The notes under the pieces: model-generated
Database searches by the model: none
The model's input: only the letters and a program-made list of their open reading frames with translations
Told to the model about the DNA's origin: nothing
Part shown: positions 1 to 7,322 of the stretch, piece by piece
Position numbering within the stretch: position 1 is the first letter of the stretch
Layout of the letters: each line of letters begins with the position of its first letter
Translations under genes and position numbers: made by a program
Assembly: GCA_002494205.1 (NCBI GenBank)
Contig: DLBE01000003.1
Coordinates: 1 to 9,488 of the forward strand
Direction of reading: 5' to 3'
Source: Caryophanales bacterium UBA7029
GTDB lineage: Bacteria > Bacillota_I > Bacilli_A > RFN20 > CAG-826
Length of the DNA: 9,488 bases

Positions 1-1203
1 TATTGTACACCTTGTGAATCATTTTGGACAGATACCCAAGTTGGAGAAGAACATCTTTGCCCTGATTGCCATAGACCTGTCCATAAAGCAGAAGAAGAAT
101 GTTATTTCTTTAAGACAAAGAAGTATGTGAATGAACTAGTTAAATTTTATGAATCACATCCAAAATTCATCACCCCTGTTTCTCGTAAGAATGAGATGAT
201 GAATACCTTTATTAATAAAGGTTTAGACGATTTATCGGTTTCTAGAACTTCATTTGATTGGGGAATTCCTGTTGTCGAGAACAATAGACACGTTTTATAT
301 GTATGGTTAGATGCTTTATGTAATTACATAACTGCACTTGGTTACGATAGTGATAATCCTGAGTTATTTAATAAATTCTGGAAAGATGAAAATTGCGAAA
401 TTGTTCACGTAGTTGGCGCGGACATCACACGCTTCCACGTTATTTATTGGCCAATGTTTTTATCTTCATTAGGCTTAAGACAACCTGATAGAGTTTTTGT
501 TCATGGTTTATTAGACCTCAATGGAGAAAAGATGTCAAAAAGCCGTGGAAACGTAGTTTCACCATTCCCACTTATTGAAAGATATGGTGTTGATACAGTT
601 CGTTGGTTCCTTGCAAAAGAATTTTCCTTTGGAAGTGATGGTAGATTTACACCAGAATCATTCGCCGAAAGAATTAACATGGATCTTGCGAACAATTTTG
701 GAAACTTAGTAAACAGAACAACATCTATGATTTCAAAATATTTTGAAGGTGTTGTTCCTGCACTTAAAAATCCAAATGACAAAGTTAAAGAAATTCGTGA
801 CTTAACTATCAAAACACTGAAAGCTTATGAGAACTTGATGGATGACCTTAAAGTTACTGAAGCATTGAATGAGGTTATAGAACTTTTAAATGTCGCGAAT
901 AAATATATTGAAGAATCTCAACCTTGGGTTTTATCTAAAGAAGGTAGAGTTGAAGAACTTGGAAATGTCATGGCTGTATTAACAAACACAATCATCACAT
1001 GCAGCAAACTTTTATCTCCTGTTTTGGTTGAAACAGCTCCAAAAGTTTATGCTTTATTTAATTTAACTGAAGAGCAAAAATCCTACGAATTTACCGGAAA
1101 ATTCTGTGAATTTACAGGAAATCACGTAGAAAAAGCAAACCCATTATTCCCAAGATTAGATATTAAGGTTGAAACAGAATATATTAATTCTCTTACCAAG
1201 TAA
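1..1203 (+). CDS. metG: Methionyl-tRNA synthetase, 5' end cut off by the window
   Basis: Cytoplasmic class I aminoacyl-tRNA synthetase that charges tRNA-Met with methionine using ATP. The reading frame is open from base 1, so the gene begins upstream; the GTG at 127 is internal and not the start. The visible 401 residues open in the zinc knuckle, with Cys codons at 4-6, 13-15, 58-60 and 67-69 (two CxxC pairs). They continue through the catalytic-domain motif YVWLDAL and the signature KMSKS loop at bases 529-543, then the helical anticodon-binding domain, including the QPW motif near base 925. The protein stops shortly after the conserved LFPRLD segment, so it lacks the C-terminal Trbp111-like tRNA-binding domain found in Bacillus MetS. 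I estimate about 520-530 residues in full. The stop TAA lies 2 bases before the next gene, suggesting cotranscription. Identification is very secure. Confidence 0.97.
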   Translation, partial: YCTPCESFWTDTQVGEEHLCPDCHRPVHKAEEECYFFKTKKYVNELVKFYESHPKFITPVSRKNEMMNTFINKGLDDLSVSRTSFDWGIPVVENNRHVLYVWLDALCNYITALGYDSDNPELFNKFWKDENCEIVHVVGADITRFHVIYWPMFLSSLGLRQPDRVFVHGLLDLNGEKMSKSRGNVVSPFPLIERYGVDTVRWFLAKEFSFGSDGRFTPESFAERINMDLANNFGNLVNRTTSMISKYFEGVVPALKNPNDKVKEIRDLTIKTLKAYENLMDDLKVTEALNEVIELLNVANKYIEESQPWVLSKEGRVEELGNVMAVLTNTIITCSKLLSPVLVETAPKVYALFNLTEEQKSYEFTGKFCEFTGNHVEKANPLFPRLDIKVETEYINSLTK

Positions 1204-1205
1204 CT

Positions 1206-3833
1206 ATGGCAAAATTAGATCAAAATAAAACGCCTTATTTAGATGCGTTAAAGAAATATATTTCTAGAGGGACTGCTCAATTAGACGTTCCAGGTCATCA
1301 ACAAGGAAACGTCGCTAATGAATTAAAAGAATTTATTGGTCCTCAAGTTTTTAAATGCGATGTAAATGCCCCAATAGGATTAGATAATCTTGCAAATCCA
1401 CATGCTTGCTTAGAAGAAGCTGAAAAATTATTTGCAGATTTTACTGGTGCAGATGAATCTTTCTTTTTAATCAACGGCACATCAAGCGGGATTATTGCAA
1501 TGATAATGTCTGTATGCCACGCTAATGATAAAATCATTCTTCCAAGAAATGTTCATAAATCAATCGTCTCAGCATTAATTCTTTCCGGTGCTTCACCGAT
1601 TTATATAATGCCTAAAATTGATGCCGATTTAGAGATTGCAAATCAACCTTCAGTTGAAGAATACATTTCTGCAATGCATAAATATCCAACTGCTAAAGCA
1701 ATCTTTGTTATTAATCCAACTTATTTTGGTGCGGTCAACGATTTAAAGAGACTTGTTGATGAAGCTCATAAGCGTGGAATGGCAGTTTTAGTTGATGAAG
1801 CACATGGTGCACATTACTACTTTGATGAAAAAGGCCCGGTTTCTGCAATGAAAGCCGGAGCCGACATGTCTTCTGTTTCATTTCATAAAACAGGAGGAAG
1901 CCTTACTCAATCTTCAGTTTTACTTCTTAAATCTGAATATATTGAAAAAGCAAAAGTGCAAAAAACGCTTAATATTTTAAACACAACATCTCCATCCACG
2001 ATTCTCATGGCGTCTTTAGATGCAGCTAGAAAATTCGTTGCAATTAATGGTCAAGAAGCAATGGATAAAACTCACGAGATAAGTAAATATGCAAGAGAAC
2101 AAATAGCAAAGATTAATGGTTTTGTTCCTTGTGGAAAAGATCATTTCATAACTCGTGGTTGTTACGATTATGATGAAACTAAACTTGTTATCAAACTTGA
2201 ACATCTAGATATTAACGGATTTGATGTTTATCAACTACTTCAAAAAGACTATAAAATTCAGATTGAATTAGCTGAAACATACGCGATTATGGCTATTTTA
2301 GCCATTGGAACAGGAAAGAAACAAATTGATAGACTTGTTGCAGCTTTAAAAGATATATCTAAGAAACATTACAAGAAATCATATGAATATAAGAGACATG
2401 CATTTGGTATTGAATTCCCATTCCAAATTATTCGTCCTCGTGGAGCGTATCACGCTGCTGGTAAACGTGTACCATTAAAAGAAGCTGTAAATGAGATTTC
2501 TAAGGAATCAATTATGATTTATCCTCCAGGAATTCCATTAATTGTTCCAGGAGAAGTATTCACCAAAGATTTAGTGAAAAGAATTGAAGCATACAAGAAA
2601 AATGGTATAACCATTCTTTCGGATTATGGTGCTGATGTTGTAAACGTTATTGATACCGAAAAATGGAAAATGTATCGTTCATATAAAAATAAACTTTCTA
2701 ACTATGTTAACAAGAGACTTACAACTCCGCGTGGTGATGATTTTTCAATGCCATTTGAAGGCGGTAAACATAGTGGAACGATTGTTCTTCTTCCATTTAG
2801 AAAAGACACATGGAGAAAGAATGCTGAACCTGCATTAATTAACTTTAAAAAAGTTATTTATGCTATCGCAAAATACGAACCAGTTTATGTTGGAATTGCT
2901 CCAACATTGTATGACCGTGTAATCGAAGATTACAAATATTTTAAAAACATCCATCCGTTCAAAATTTCTTACAACGATTCTTGGGCTAGGGATAACTGTC
3001 CAATATTCGTTACTAACGGAAATAGAATGAGGGTTGTTGATTTTAGATTTAATGCTTGGGGTGGAGAATATGACGGATTATATTCTAACTACAAGAATGA
3101 CGACCAACTTACAAAGAATTTGGCAAAGAAATTTGGCCAGGAAGTCTATAGACTAGATGACTTTGTGCTCGAAGGGGGATCCATCCATGTTGATGGAGAA
3201 GGAACATGTTTAGTAACAAAGGCATGTTTACTATCGCCTGGTAGAAACCCTCATTTAACTCAATTGGAAATTGAGGAAACCTTAAAAATCTATTTAGGAG
3301 TTAACAAAGTTATTTGGTTAGAACACGGTATTTATCAAGATGAAACTAATGAACATATTGACAACGTTGCCTGTTTTATAAGACCGGGAGTAGTCGCGTT
3401 AGCATGGACCAACGACAAGAACGATCCACAATATAAGTTCTCTAACGAAGCCTATAAAGTTTTGAAAAATGAAACCGATGCAAAAGGTAGACCATTTGAA
3501 ATTATTAAAATTAAGGTTCCAAAACCAATTTATATGTCTAAGAAAGAATCAAAAGGTATCAAGAGCGGAACCCATGATGCTAAATCTAGACAAGAAGGTG
3601 ATAGACTCGCTGCATCATATATTAACTTCTATCAAGGCGAAAAATTTGTTATTCTTCCAGCATTTGGTGTGCCTGAAGATGAACTTGCAAAGAAACAACT
3701 TGAAGAGCTTTATCCAGAGAAAGAAATTGTTCAAATCAACACAAAGGAAATTTTACTTGGTGGAGGAAACGTACATTGCATTACTATGCAGATTCCATAT
3801 AACGAGGAGTTTATAAAGAAAAATGAAAATTAA
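1206..3833 (+). CDS. speA-aguA: Arginine decarboxylase-agmatine deiminase fusion protein
   Basis: An 875-residue bifunctional enzyme. Residues 1 to about 485 are a PLP-dependent Orn/Lys/Arg decarboxylase of the aspartate-aminotransferase fold, like Bacillus SpeA. They show TPYLDALKKY near the N-terminus, RNVHKS at 114-119, VDEAHG at 196-201, the PLP lysine K228 in SFHKTGGS, and the C-terminal YPPGIPLIVPGE at 439-450. After a linker, residues about 506-875 are an agmatine deiminase of the PAD_porph family. They show TTPRGDDFSMP, SWARD at 592-596, LEGGS at 655-659, DETNEHIDN at 712-720 (H717, D719) and catalytic C858 in GGGNVHC. Both halves are close to the usual length of the separate enzymes and keep their catalytic residues. 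Expected reactions: arginine to agmatine plus CO2, then agmatine to N-carbamoylputrescine plus NH3. Arginine specificity is inferred from the deiminase partner, since this fold also includes lysine and ornithine decarboxylases. The ATG is 2 bases after metG with no clear Shine-Dalgarno site, so translation is probably coupled. Confidence 0.93.
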   Translation: MAKLDQNKTPYLDALKKYISRGTAQLDVPGHQQGNVANELKEFIGPQVFKCDVNAPIGLDNLANPHACLEEAEKLFADFTGADESFFLINGTSSGIIAMIMSVCHANDKIILPRNVHKSIVSALILSGASPIYIMPKIDADLEIANQPSVEEYISAMHKYPTAKAIFVINPTYFGAVNDLKRLVDEAHKRGMAVLVDEAHGAHYYFDEKGPVSAMKAGADMSSVSFHKTGGSLTQSSVLLLKSEYIEKAKVQKTLNILNTTSPSTILMASLDAARKFVAINGQEAMDKTHEISKYAREQIAKINGFVPCGKDHFITRGCYDYDETKLVIKLEHLDINGFDVYQLLQKDYKIQIELAETYAIMAILAIGTGKKQIDRLVAALKDISKKHYKKSYEYKRHAFGIEFPFQIIRPRGAYHAAGKRVPLKEAVNEISKESIMIYPPGIPLIVPGEVFTKDLVKRIEAYKKNGITILSDYGADVVNVIDTEKWKMYRSYKNKLSNYVNKRLTTPRGDDFSMPFEGGKHSGTIVLLPFRKDTWRKNAEPALINFKKVIYAIAKYEPVYVGIAPTLYDRVIEDYKYFKNIHPFKISYNDSWARDNCPIFVTNGNRMRVVDFRFNAWGGEYDGLYSNYKNDDQLTKNLAKKFGQEVYRLDDFVLEGGSIHVDGEGTCLVTKACLLSPGRNPHLTQLEIEETLKIYLGVNKVIWLEHGIYQDETNEHIDNVACFIRPGVVALAWTNDKNDPQYKFSNEAYKVLKNETDAKGRPFEIIKIKVPKPIYMSKKESKGIKSGTHDAKSRQEGDRLAASYINFYQGEKFVILPAFGVPEDELAKKQLEELYPEKEIVQINTKEILLGGGNVHCITMQIPYNEEFIKKNEN
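2637..2720 (+). other. Interdomain junction of the decarboxylase-deiminase fusion
   Basis: Residues 478-505 of the fusion protein connect the end of the decarboxylase C-terminal domain to the first conserved deiminase motif (TTPRGDDFSMP, from residue 506). The stretch is lysine- and tyrosine-rich (WKMYRSYKNKLSNYVNKR, 488-504) and lacks the Gly/Ser/Pro richness of a flexible tether. The frame is continuous, with no stop and no homopolymer run of the kind that often causes a false frame join. The only nearby in-frame ATG (residue 489, base 2670) has no Shine-Dalgarno sequence before it. A separately initiated deiminase is therefore not supported. Boundaries are estimates from family motifs. Confidence 0.7.
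3804..3809 (+). promoter_or_regulatory. Probable ribosome binding site of aguB
   Basis: GAGGAG lies inside the end of the fusion gene, 13 bases before the aguB ATG. The spacing is longer than ideal, so coupled translation from the overlapping upstream gene may contribute. Confidence 0.5.
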
Positions 3834-4692
3834 AGTAGCTATTACTCAAATGAGTTGCTCAGACAATTACGAGCAAAATGTTAAAAAAGCAGAAGAGATG
3901 GTCAAAAAATGCGCAGAAGCAGGAGCAAATATAGTCCTTCTTCAAGAACTTTTCAGTGGTTTGTATTTCTGCCAAGTTGAAGACTATGATAAGTTTGATT
4001 TGGCCGAAATTCGCGGAAAATCCCCACTAATTTTGCATTTTAAAGAAGTTGCAAAGAAATATAATGTTGTCCTTCCAATCTCATTTTTTGAGAAATCCGG
4101 AAACAATTATTTTAACTCCTTAGTTATGATTGATGCAGACGGCAAAGATCTAGGTCTTTATAGAAAAACACACATTCCAACTGGCGAATGCTATGAAGAA
4201 AAATTCTATTTCTCGCCAGGAGACACAGGATTTAAAGTTTTCAAAACTAAATTTGGTAGAGTTGGTATTGGAATATGTTGGGATCAATGGTTCCCAGAGA
4301 CTGCAAGAATCCTTACATTAAAAGATGCTGAAATACTTTTATATCCAACCGCTATTGGATCAGAACCTGTCTTAGTTAGAGATTCAATGCCACACTGGAG
4401 AAATACAATGTGCGGACATGCTGCAGCAAACATTATTCCAGTATGTGCATCAAATAGAGTTGGAACTGAAAAAGCTGGTAAATCTTCTATGAATTTCCAG
4501 GGATTTTCATTTATCGCTGACCAACATGGATGTGTTGTAGAAGAAATGAATCGTGAAGAAGAAGGCTTTAGAATTCACGAATTTGACCTCAAAGAAATTG
4601 ACAAGGAAAGAGTTTCTTGGGGCGTGTTCAGAGATAGAAGACCTGAAGTTTATAAGGAACTAGTCGGTTATTCAAAAGAAATAGATGAATAA
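3823..4692 (+). CDS. aguB: N-carbamoylputrescine amidase
   Basis: A 289-residue carbon-nitrogen hydrolase (nitrilase superfamily) that hydrolyses N-carbamoylputrescine to putrescine, CO2 and ammonia in the cytoplasm. The catalytic Glu-Lys-Cys triad is visible as E42 in LLQELF, K115 in YRKTHIP and C152 in GIGICWDQWFPE. The ICWDQWFPE segment, the HIPTG stretch and the DSMPHWRNTMCGHA region resemble AguB more than generic amidases of the superfamily. Length is normal for the family. The start overlaps the end of the fusion gene by 11 bases, in a different frame. Its position immediately after the agmatine deiminase supports the substrate assignment: it completes the arginine-to-putrescine route. 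Other nitrilase-family amidases look similar, but context makes them much less likely. Confidence 0.95.
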   Translation: MKIKVAITQMSCSDNYEQNVKKAEEMVKKCAEAGANIVLLQELFSGLYFCQVEDYDKFDLAEIRGKSPLILHFKEVAKKYNVVLPISFFEKSGNNYFNSLVMIDADGKDLGLYRKTHIPTGECYEEKFYFSPGDTGFKVFKTKFGRVGIGICWDQWFPETARILTLKDAEILLYPTAIGSEPVLVRDSMPHWRNTMCGHAAANIIPVCASNRVGTEKAGKSSMNFQGFSFIADQHGCVVEEMNREEEGFRIHEFDLKEIDKERVSWGVFRDRRPEVYKELVGYSKEIDE

Positions 4693-5599
4693 AAACGATA
4701 AGAAGCAAAATTTTCATAAAGGAAAAGTAAATCCTAATTCGATAAAGACATTTAAAGTCCACGAAGAGTGCGAACTCTTGGAGTTTTTGTTTGCTAAGTT
4801 TCCAAAACTGTCTAGAAACGCAGTAAAGTCCATATTAAGCGGCCACTATGTCGCAGTAAATGGAGCACCTGTTTCGCAGTTCAACTTGAAGCTTTCTAAA
4901 GACGATGAAGTTATAGTGTCAAAACAACGCATATCTAAGAAAAATCGTCAGGATTTACCGATAATTTTCGAAAATGATGAGTTAATCGTCATCAATAAAC
5001 CAAGCGGATTATTAACCATTCCTAGCGACAATGAGAAAGGAAGAACCGCTTATCGTATGGTAAATGATTATGTGCAACAAAAAGACAAACACAATCGCAT
5101 TTTCGTTGTTCATAGACTTGATGAAGACACATCTGGTGTTTTGATGTTCGCTAAAAACCCAAAAATAAAAGATTTACTCCAGAAGGAATGGAACGATATT
5201 GTCTTGGCGAGGGGTTACTATGCCATTGTTGAAGGAAAAATGGAAAAAAAGGAAGACAAACTCGTTAATTATCTTAAAGAGAATTCTCTAAATTTGATGT
5301 ATGTGACCAATGACAAGATTAAGGGTAAGAAATGCCTCACCCAATACAAAGTATTGAAAGAGAACAAAAATTATTCACTTTTGGATGTGAATATTGATAC
5401 AGGGAGAAAGAATCAAATCCGTGTCCAGCTTGGTCACATTGGACACCACGTAATTGGGGATGATAAATATGGAGAACCTTCAGATCCATTAAAAAGATTA
5501 GGTTTACATGCTTATTTACTTAAATTCATTCATCCAATCACAAAAAAGATAGTAGAATTCAAAACAGATATTCCCGCTGAATTCAATAAATTATTCTAA
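4685..5599 (+). CDS. RluA-family RNA pseudouridine synthase with S4 domain
   Basis: A 304-residue enzyme that isomerises specific uridines in structured RNA to pseudouridine. An N-terminal lysine- and asparagine-rich extension (about residues 1-20) precedes an S4 RNA-binding domain (about 23-80, with KLSRNAVKSILSG and the VAVNG turn). The catalytic domain follows, with INKPSGLL at 103-110, HRLDEDTSG at 143-151 (catalytic D146) and GRKNQIRVQLGHIG at 230-243, where the common His of GRxHQIR is Asn. Sequence alone does not show which rRNA or tRNA position it modifies, so no RluC/RluD-type symbol is given. The start overlaps the aguB stop by 8 bases with only a weak purine stretch upstream, suggesting coupled translation. 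Its TAA stop forms part of the terminator stem. It appears to be the last gene of the plus-strand operon and has no evident metabolic link to the polyamine genes. Confidence 0.93.
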   Translation: MNKNDKKQNFHKGKVNPNSIKTFKVHEECELLEFLFAKFPKLSRNAVKSILSGHYVAVNGAPVSQFNLKLSKDDEVIVSKQRISKKNRQDLPIIFENDELIVINKPSGLLTIPSDNEKGRTAYRMVNDYVQQKDKHNRIFVVHRLDEDTSGVLMFAKNPKIKDLLQKEWNDIVLARGYYAIVEGKMEKKEDKLVNYLKENSLNLMYVTNDKIKGKKCLTQYKVLKENKNYSLLDVNIDTGRKNQIRVQLGHIGHHVIGDDKYGEPSDPLKRLGLHAYLLKFIHPITKKIVEFKTDIPAEFNKLF

Positions 5600-5647
5600 A
5601 AAAACACGCAATTTCCTGAGAATTTCTCTAATCAAGCGTGTTTTTTT
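5598..5647. terminator. Bidirectional intrinsic terminator between convergent operons
   Basis: A perfect 12-bp stem pairs 5598-5609 (A7 then CACGC) with 5636-5647 (GCGTG then T7). The 26-base loop could form a small inner hairpin (GAGA 5618-5621 with TCTC 5625-5628). A GC-bearing core flanked by A7 on one side and T7 on the other gives a U tract to transcripts from either direction. The left arm includes the last two bases of the pseudouridine synthase stop codon, and the right arm ends 2 bases before the rsmI stop codon. This is the only intergenic sequence of note in the window. Confidence 0.88.
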
Positions 5648-5649
5648 AT

Positions 5650-6498
5650 TTAATTTAAATGAACAATTTTATAGATAGCGTTTTTATTTATTTTGGTAAT
5701 TTCAGAGACCTTCTTTATAGCATCTTTGGTGCTCATTCCCGATTCTACCATCGAATTAACCATTTTTAATAGTTCTGCATCACTGATAATTGGTTTTTCT
5801 TCCCCGGAAGAGCCTTCAACAACGATGACCATCTCACCTTTTAAAGTTTCTGGATCAATTTTTGACATTTCTTCAAGTCCGCATCTTATGAACTCTTCGT
5901 GTTTCTTAGTTAATTCTCTTGCTAGACATGCTTTTCTATTTCCGAATATCTCAAACAAGTCCTCTAAGGTCTTCTGAATACGATGAGGAGATTCATAAAA
6001 GATTAAAGTTTCTTTTCGTTGAGCAAGCGTTCTAAGTTCTTCTAACCTAATAGATTCTTTTGCGTTAAGGAAACCATGAAAGTAAAAATGATCTTCACAT
6101 AACCCTGATGCGACAAGTGCATTAAGTGCAGCATTTGGACCAGAGATGGGAGCGACATTTATCTCATTTTCTAGACAAATTCTAACTAATTTTGAACCAG
6201 GATCAGAAATACAAGGGTAGCCTGCATCGGACATATATGCGACCTTTTTGCCGGTCAAAATCTTGCCAACTAATTCTTGTGAAACAGAAACCTCGTTGTG
6301 TTCTCTAAGGGAAATTAAGTCTTTTTTAATTCCTAATAGCGAAAGCAATTTCCCGGTTACGCGAGTATCTTCGCAAGCAATCAAATCAACTGAAGAAAGA
6401 ACCTCAATTGTTCGAGGTGACACCTCTTGCAAGTTACCAATTGGGGTTGCTACTAAATAGAGTAGAGGTCTATTTGATTCGTAGTTTAAAGATCTCAT
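5650..6498 (-). CDS. rsmI: 16S rRNA (cytidine1402-2'-O)-methyltransferase
   Basis: A 282-residue SAM-dependent methyltransferase of the tetrapyrrole-methylase fold, which 2'-O-methylates C1402 in the decoding centre of 16S rRNA. Family motifs are all present: ATPIGNL at 17-23, ACEDTR at 41-46, SDAGYPCISDPG at 90-101, SGPNAAL at 119-125, FYESPHR at 167-173 and ARELTKKHEE at 193-202. A short C-terminal helical region (about 240-282) resembles the usual RsmI tail. The common GFLP motif reads GFLN here (132-135), a change of unknown effect. The ATG overlaps the ricT stop as ATGA, with only a distant AAGG upstream, so it is probably translated by coupling. It is the last gene of the minus-strand operon. 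Bacillus calls this gene yabC and has it in the same neighbourhood. Confidence 0.96.
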   Translation of the reverse strand: MRSLNYESNRPLLYLVATPIGNLQEVSPRTIEVLSSVDLIACEDTRVTGKLLSLLGIKKDLISLREHNEVSVSQELVGKILTGKKVAYMSDAGYPCISDPGSKLVRICLENEINVAPISGPNAALNALVASGLCEDHFYFHGFLNAKESIRLEELRTLAQRKETLIFYESPHRIQKTLEDLFEIFGNRKACLARELTKKHEEFIRCGLEEMSKIDPETLKGEMVIVVEGSSGEEKPIISDAELLKMVNSMVESGMSTKDAIKKVSEITKINKNAIYKIVHLN

Positions 6499-7322
6499 TG
6501 TTGTTGTTTTCTATAGACCTTTTTAAGTTTTAAAGCGTCTTGTAATGGAACGAATTCGAAATCGTTTTCGCAGCTAAGTTTAACGTGCTTTGAAAAAACG
6601 TTATATGAAACAACTTTCCAAATTTTTCCATCATCTCTTTCGTAAAGAGTTCCAAGTGGTGGAAAGTCTTTCTTTAAGTCTGTATAAGCGTCATCTTCAT
6701 AAAGAAGACAGCAAATTAATTTGCCGCAATGACCGCTTAACTTAGGAATATTTAAAGAGAGCATTTGGTTCTTTGCTCTATTTATAGAGACTGATTCGCA
6801 ATCAGCAGAAAAACGTTTGCAACATAAAGGAAGTCCACAAAGACCAATACCGCCAATCATCTTAGCTTTATCTCTAGGACCTACTTGTCTTAATTCAATT
6901 CGGCAATGGAACTTAGCAGCCAAAACTTTTAAGAGTTCTCTAAAATCAACCCTTTCTTCAGCTACATATGTTATTGTGACCTTTGATCCATCTAATGCGA
7001 ATTCAGCATCTATAGGATTCATTTCTAATTTAAGTTTTTGGATTTCAACTATTGTATCTTTAATAGCTTGTTTTGCGCGTTTTTGGTTTGCTTCGTGAAG
7101 AAGAATATCGTCTTCTGTAGCAAGCCTTGTTAAAGGTTTAAGTTCTAAAGAACTTTTATATGTAGAAATATTAAAAACTGGTGTGGCGACTTCCCCTAAT
7201 TGAAGTCCTCTTACGGATTCAGCAACAACTTTTTGACCAATCTTTAAATCGGCGAGATCGGTTCCAAAATAATATGCTTTACCGGAGTTGGAAAATTTAA
7301 TACCGACGTAATGTGTAGCCAT
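6495..7322 (-). CDS. ricT: RicT/YaaT, PSP1-domain subunit of the Ric complex
   Basis: A 275-residue soluble protein, about the size of Bacillus YaaT. The N-terminal half forms a beta-rich region with the PSP1 domain at about 60-145. The distinctive cysteine-rich core follows: GGIGLCGLPLCC (C162, C167, C168), C175, then GHCGKLICCLLYE (C199, C204, C205). In Bacillus, RicT joins RicA and RicF in a [4Fe-4S]-binding complex that affects RNase Y-dependent mRNA processing and development; those partners are not in this window. The start forms TAATG with the holB stop. The protein ends in three glutamines, CAA CAA CAA, followed by TGA, the only TGA stop here; a TAA follows three codons later in the same frame. 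It is very likely a true RicT orthologue, but its role in this organism is inferred. Confidence 0.94.
   Translation of the reverse strand: MATHYVGIKFSNSGKAYYFGTDLADLKIGQKVVAESVRGLQLGEVATPVFNISTYKSSLELKPLTRLATEDDILLHEANQKRAKQAIKDTIVEIQKLKLEMNPIDAEFALDGSKVTITYVAEERVDFRELLKVLAAKFHCRIELRQVGPRDKAKMIGGIGLCGLPLCCKRFSADCESVSINRAKNQMLSLNIPKLSGHCGKLICCLLYEDDAYTDLKKDFPPLGTLYERDDGKIWKVVSYNVFSKHVKLSCENDFEFVPLQDALKLKKVYRKQQQ

Noticed and set aside
127..129. GTG as the start of the methionyl-tRNA synthetase gene
   Set aside because: The frame is open to base 1 and the upstream codons encode the conserved zinc knuckle and the EEECYFF segment, so the gene is cut by the window edge.
712..720. Glu in DETNEHIDN of the deiminase (protein residues 712-720, given here as residue positions) as a damaged active site
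   Set aside because: Many agmatine deiminases have Gly before the catalytic His, but Glu there also occurs in Bacillota members as I recall them, and the His and Asp are intact.
2650..2838. Small plus-strand open frame across the fusion junction
   Set aside because: It has no ribosome binding site or recognisable domain and lies in another frame of the well-supported fusion gene; a chance shadow.
3259..3275. Perfect 7-bp hairpin (CTCAATT, loop GGA, AATTGAG) as a terminator
   Set aside because: It lies inside the conserved deiminase coding sequence, is AT-rich and has no T tract after it; it probably arose by chance.
3358..3384. TTGACA followed by TATAAG as an internal promoter for aguB
   Set aside because: The spacing is about 13 bases, too short for a sigma-A promoter, and it lies in the conserved deiminase active-site codons more than 400 bases before aguB.
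3469..3816. 115-codon plus-strand open frame inside the deiminase half
   Set aside because: It overlaps catalytic-domain codons in another frame, and its composition is that expected of an out-of-frame read of an A-rich gene.
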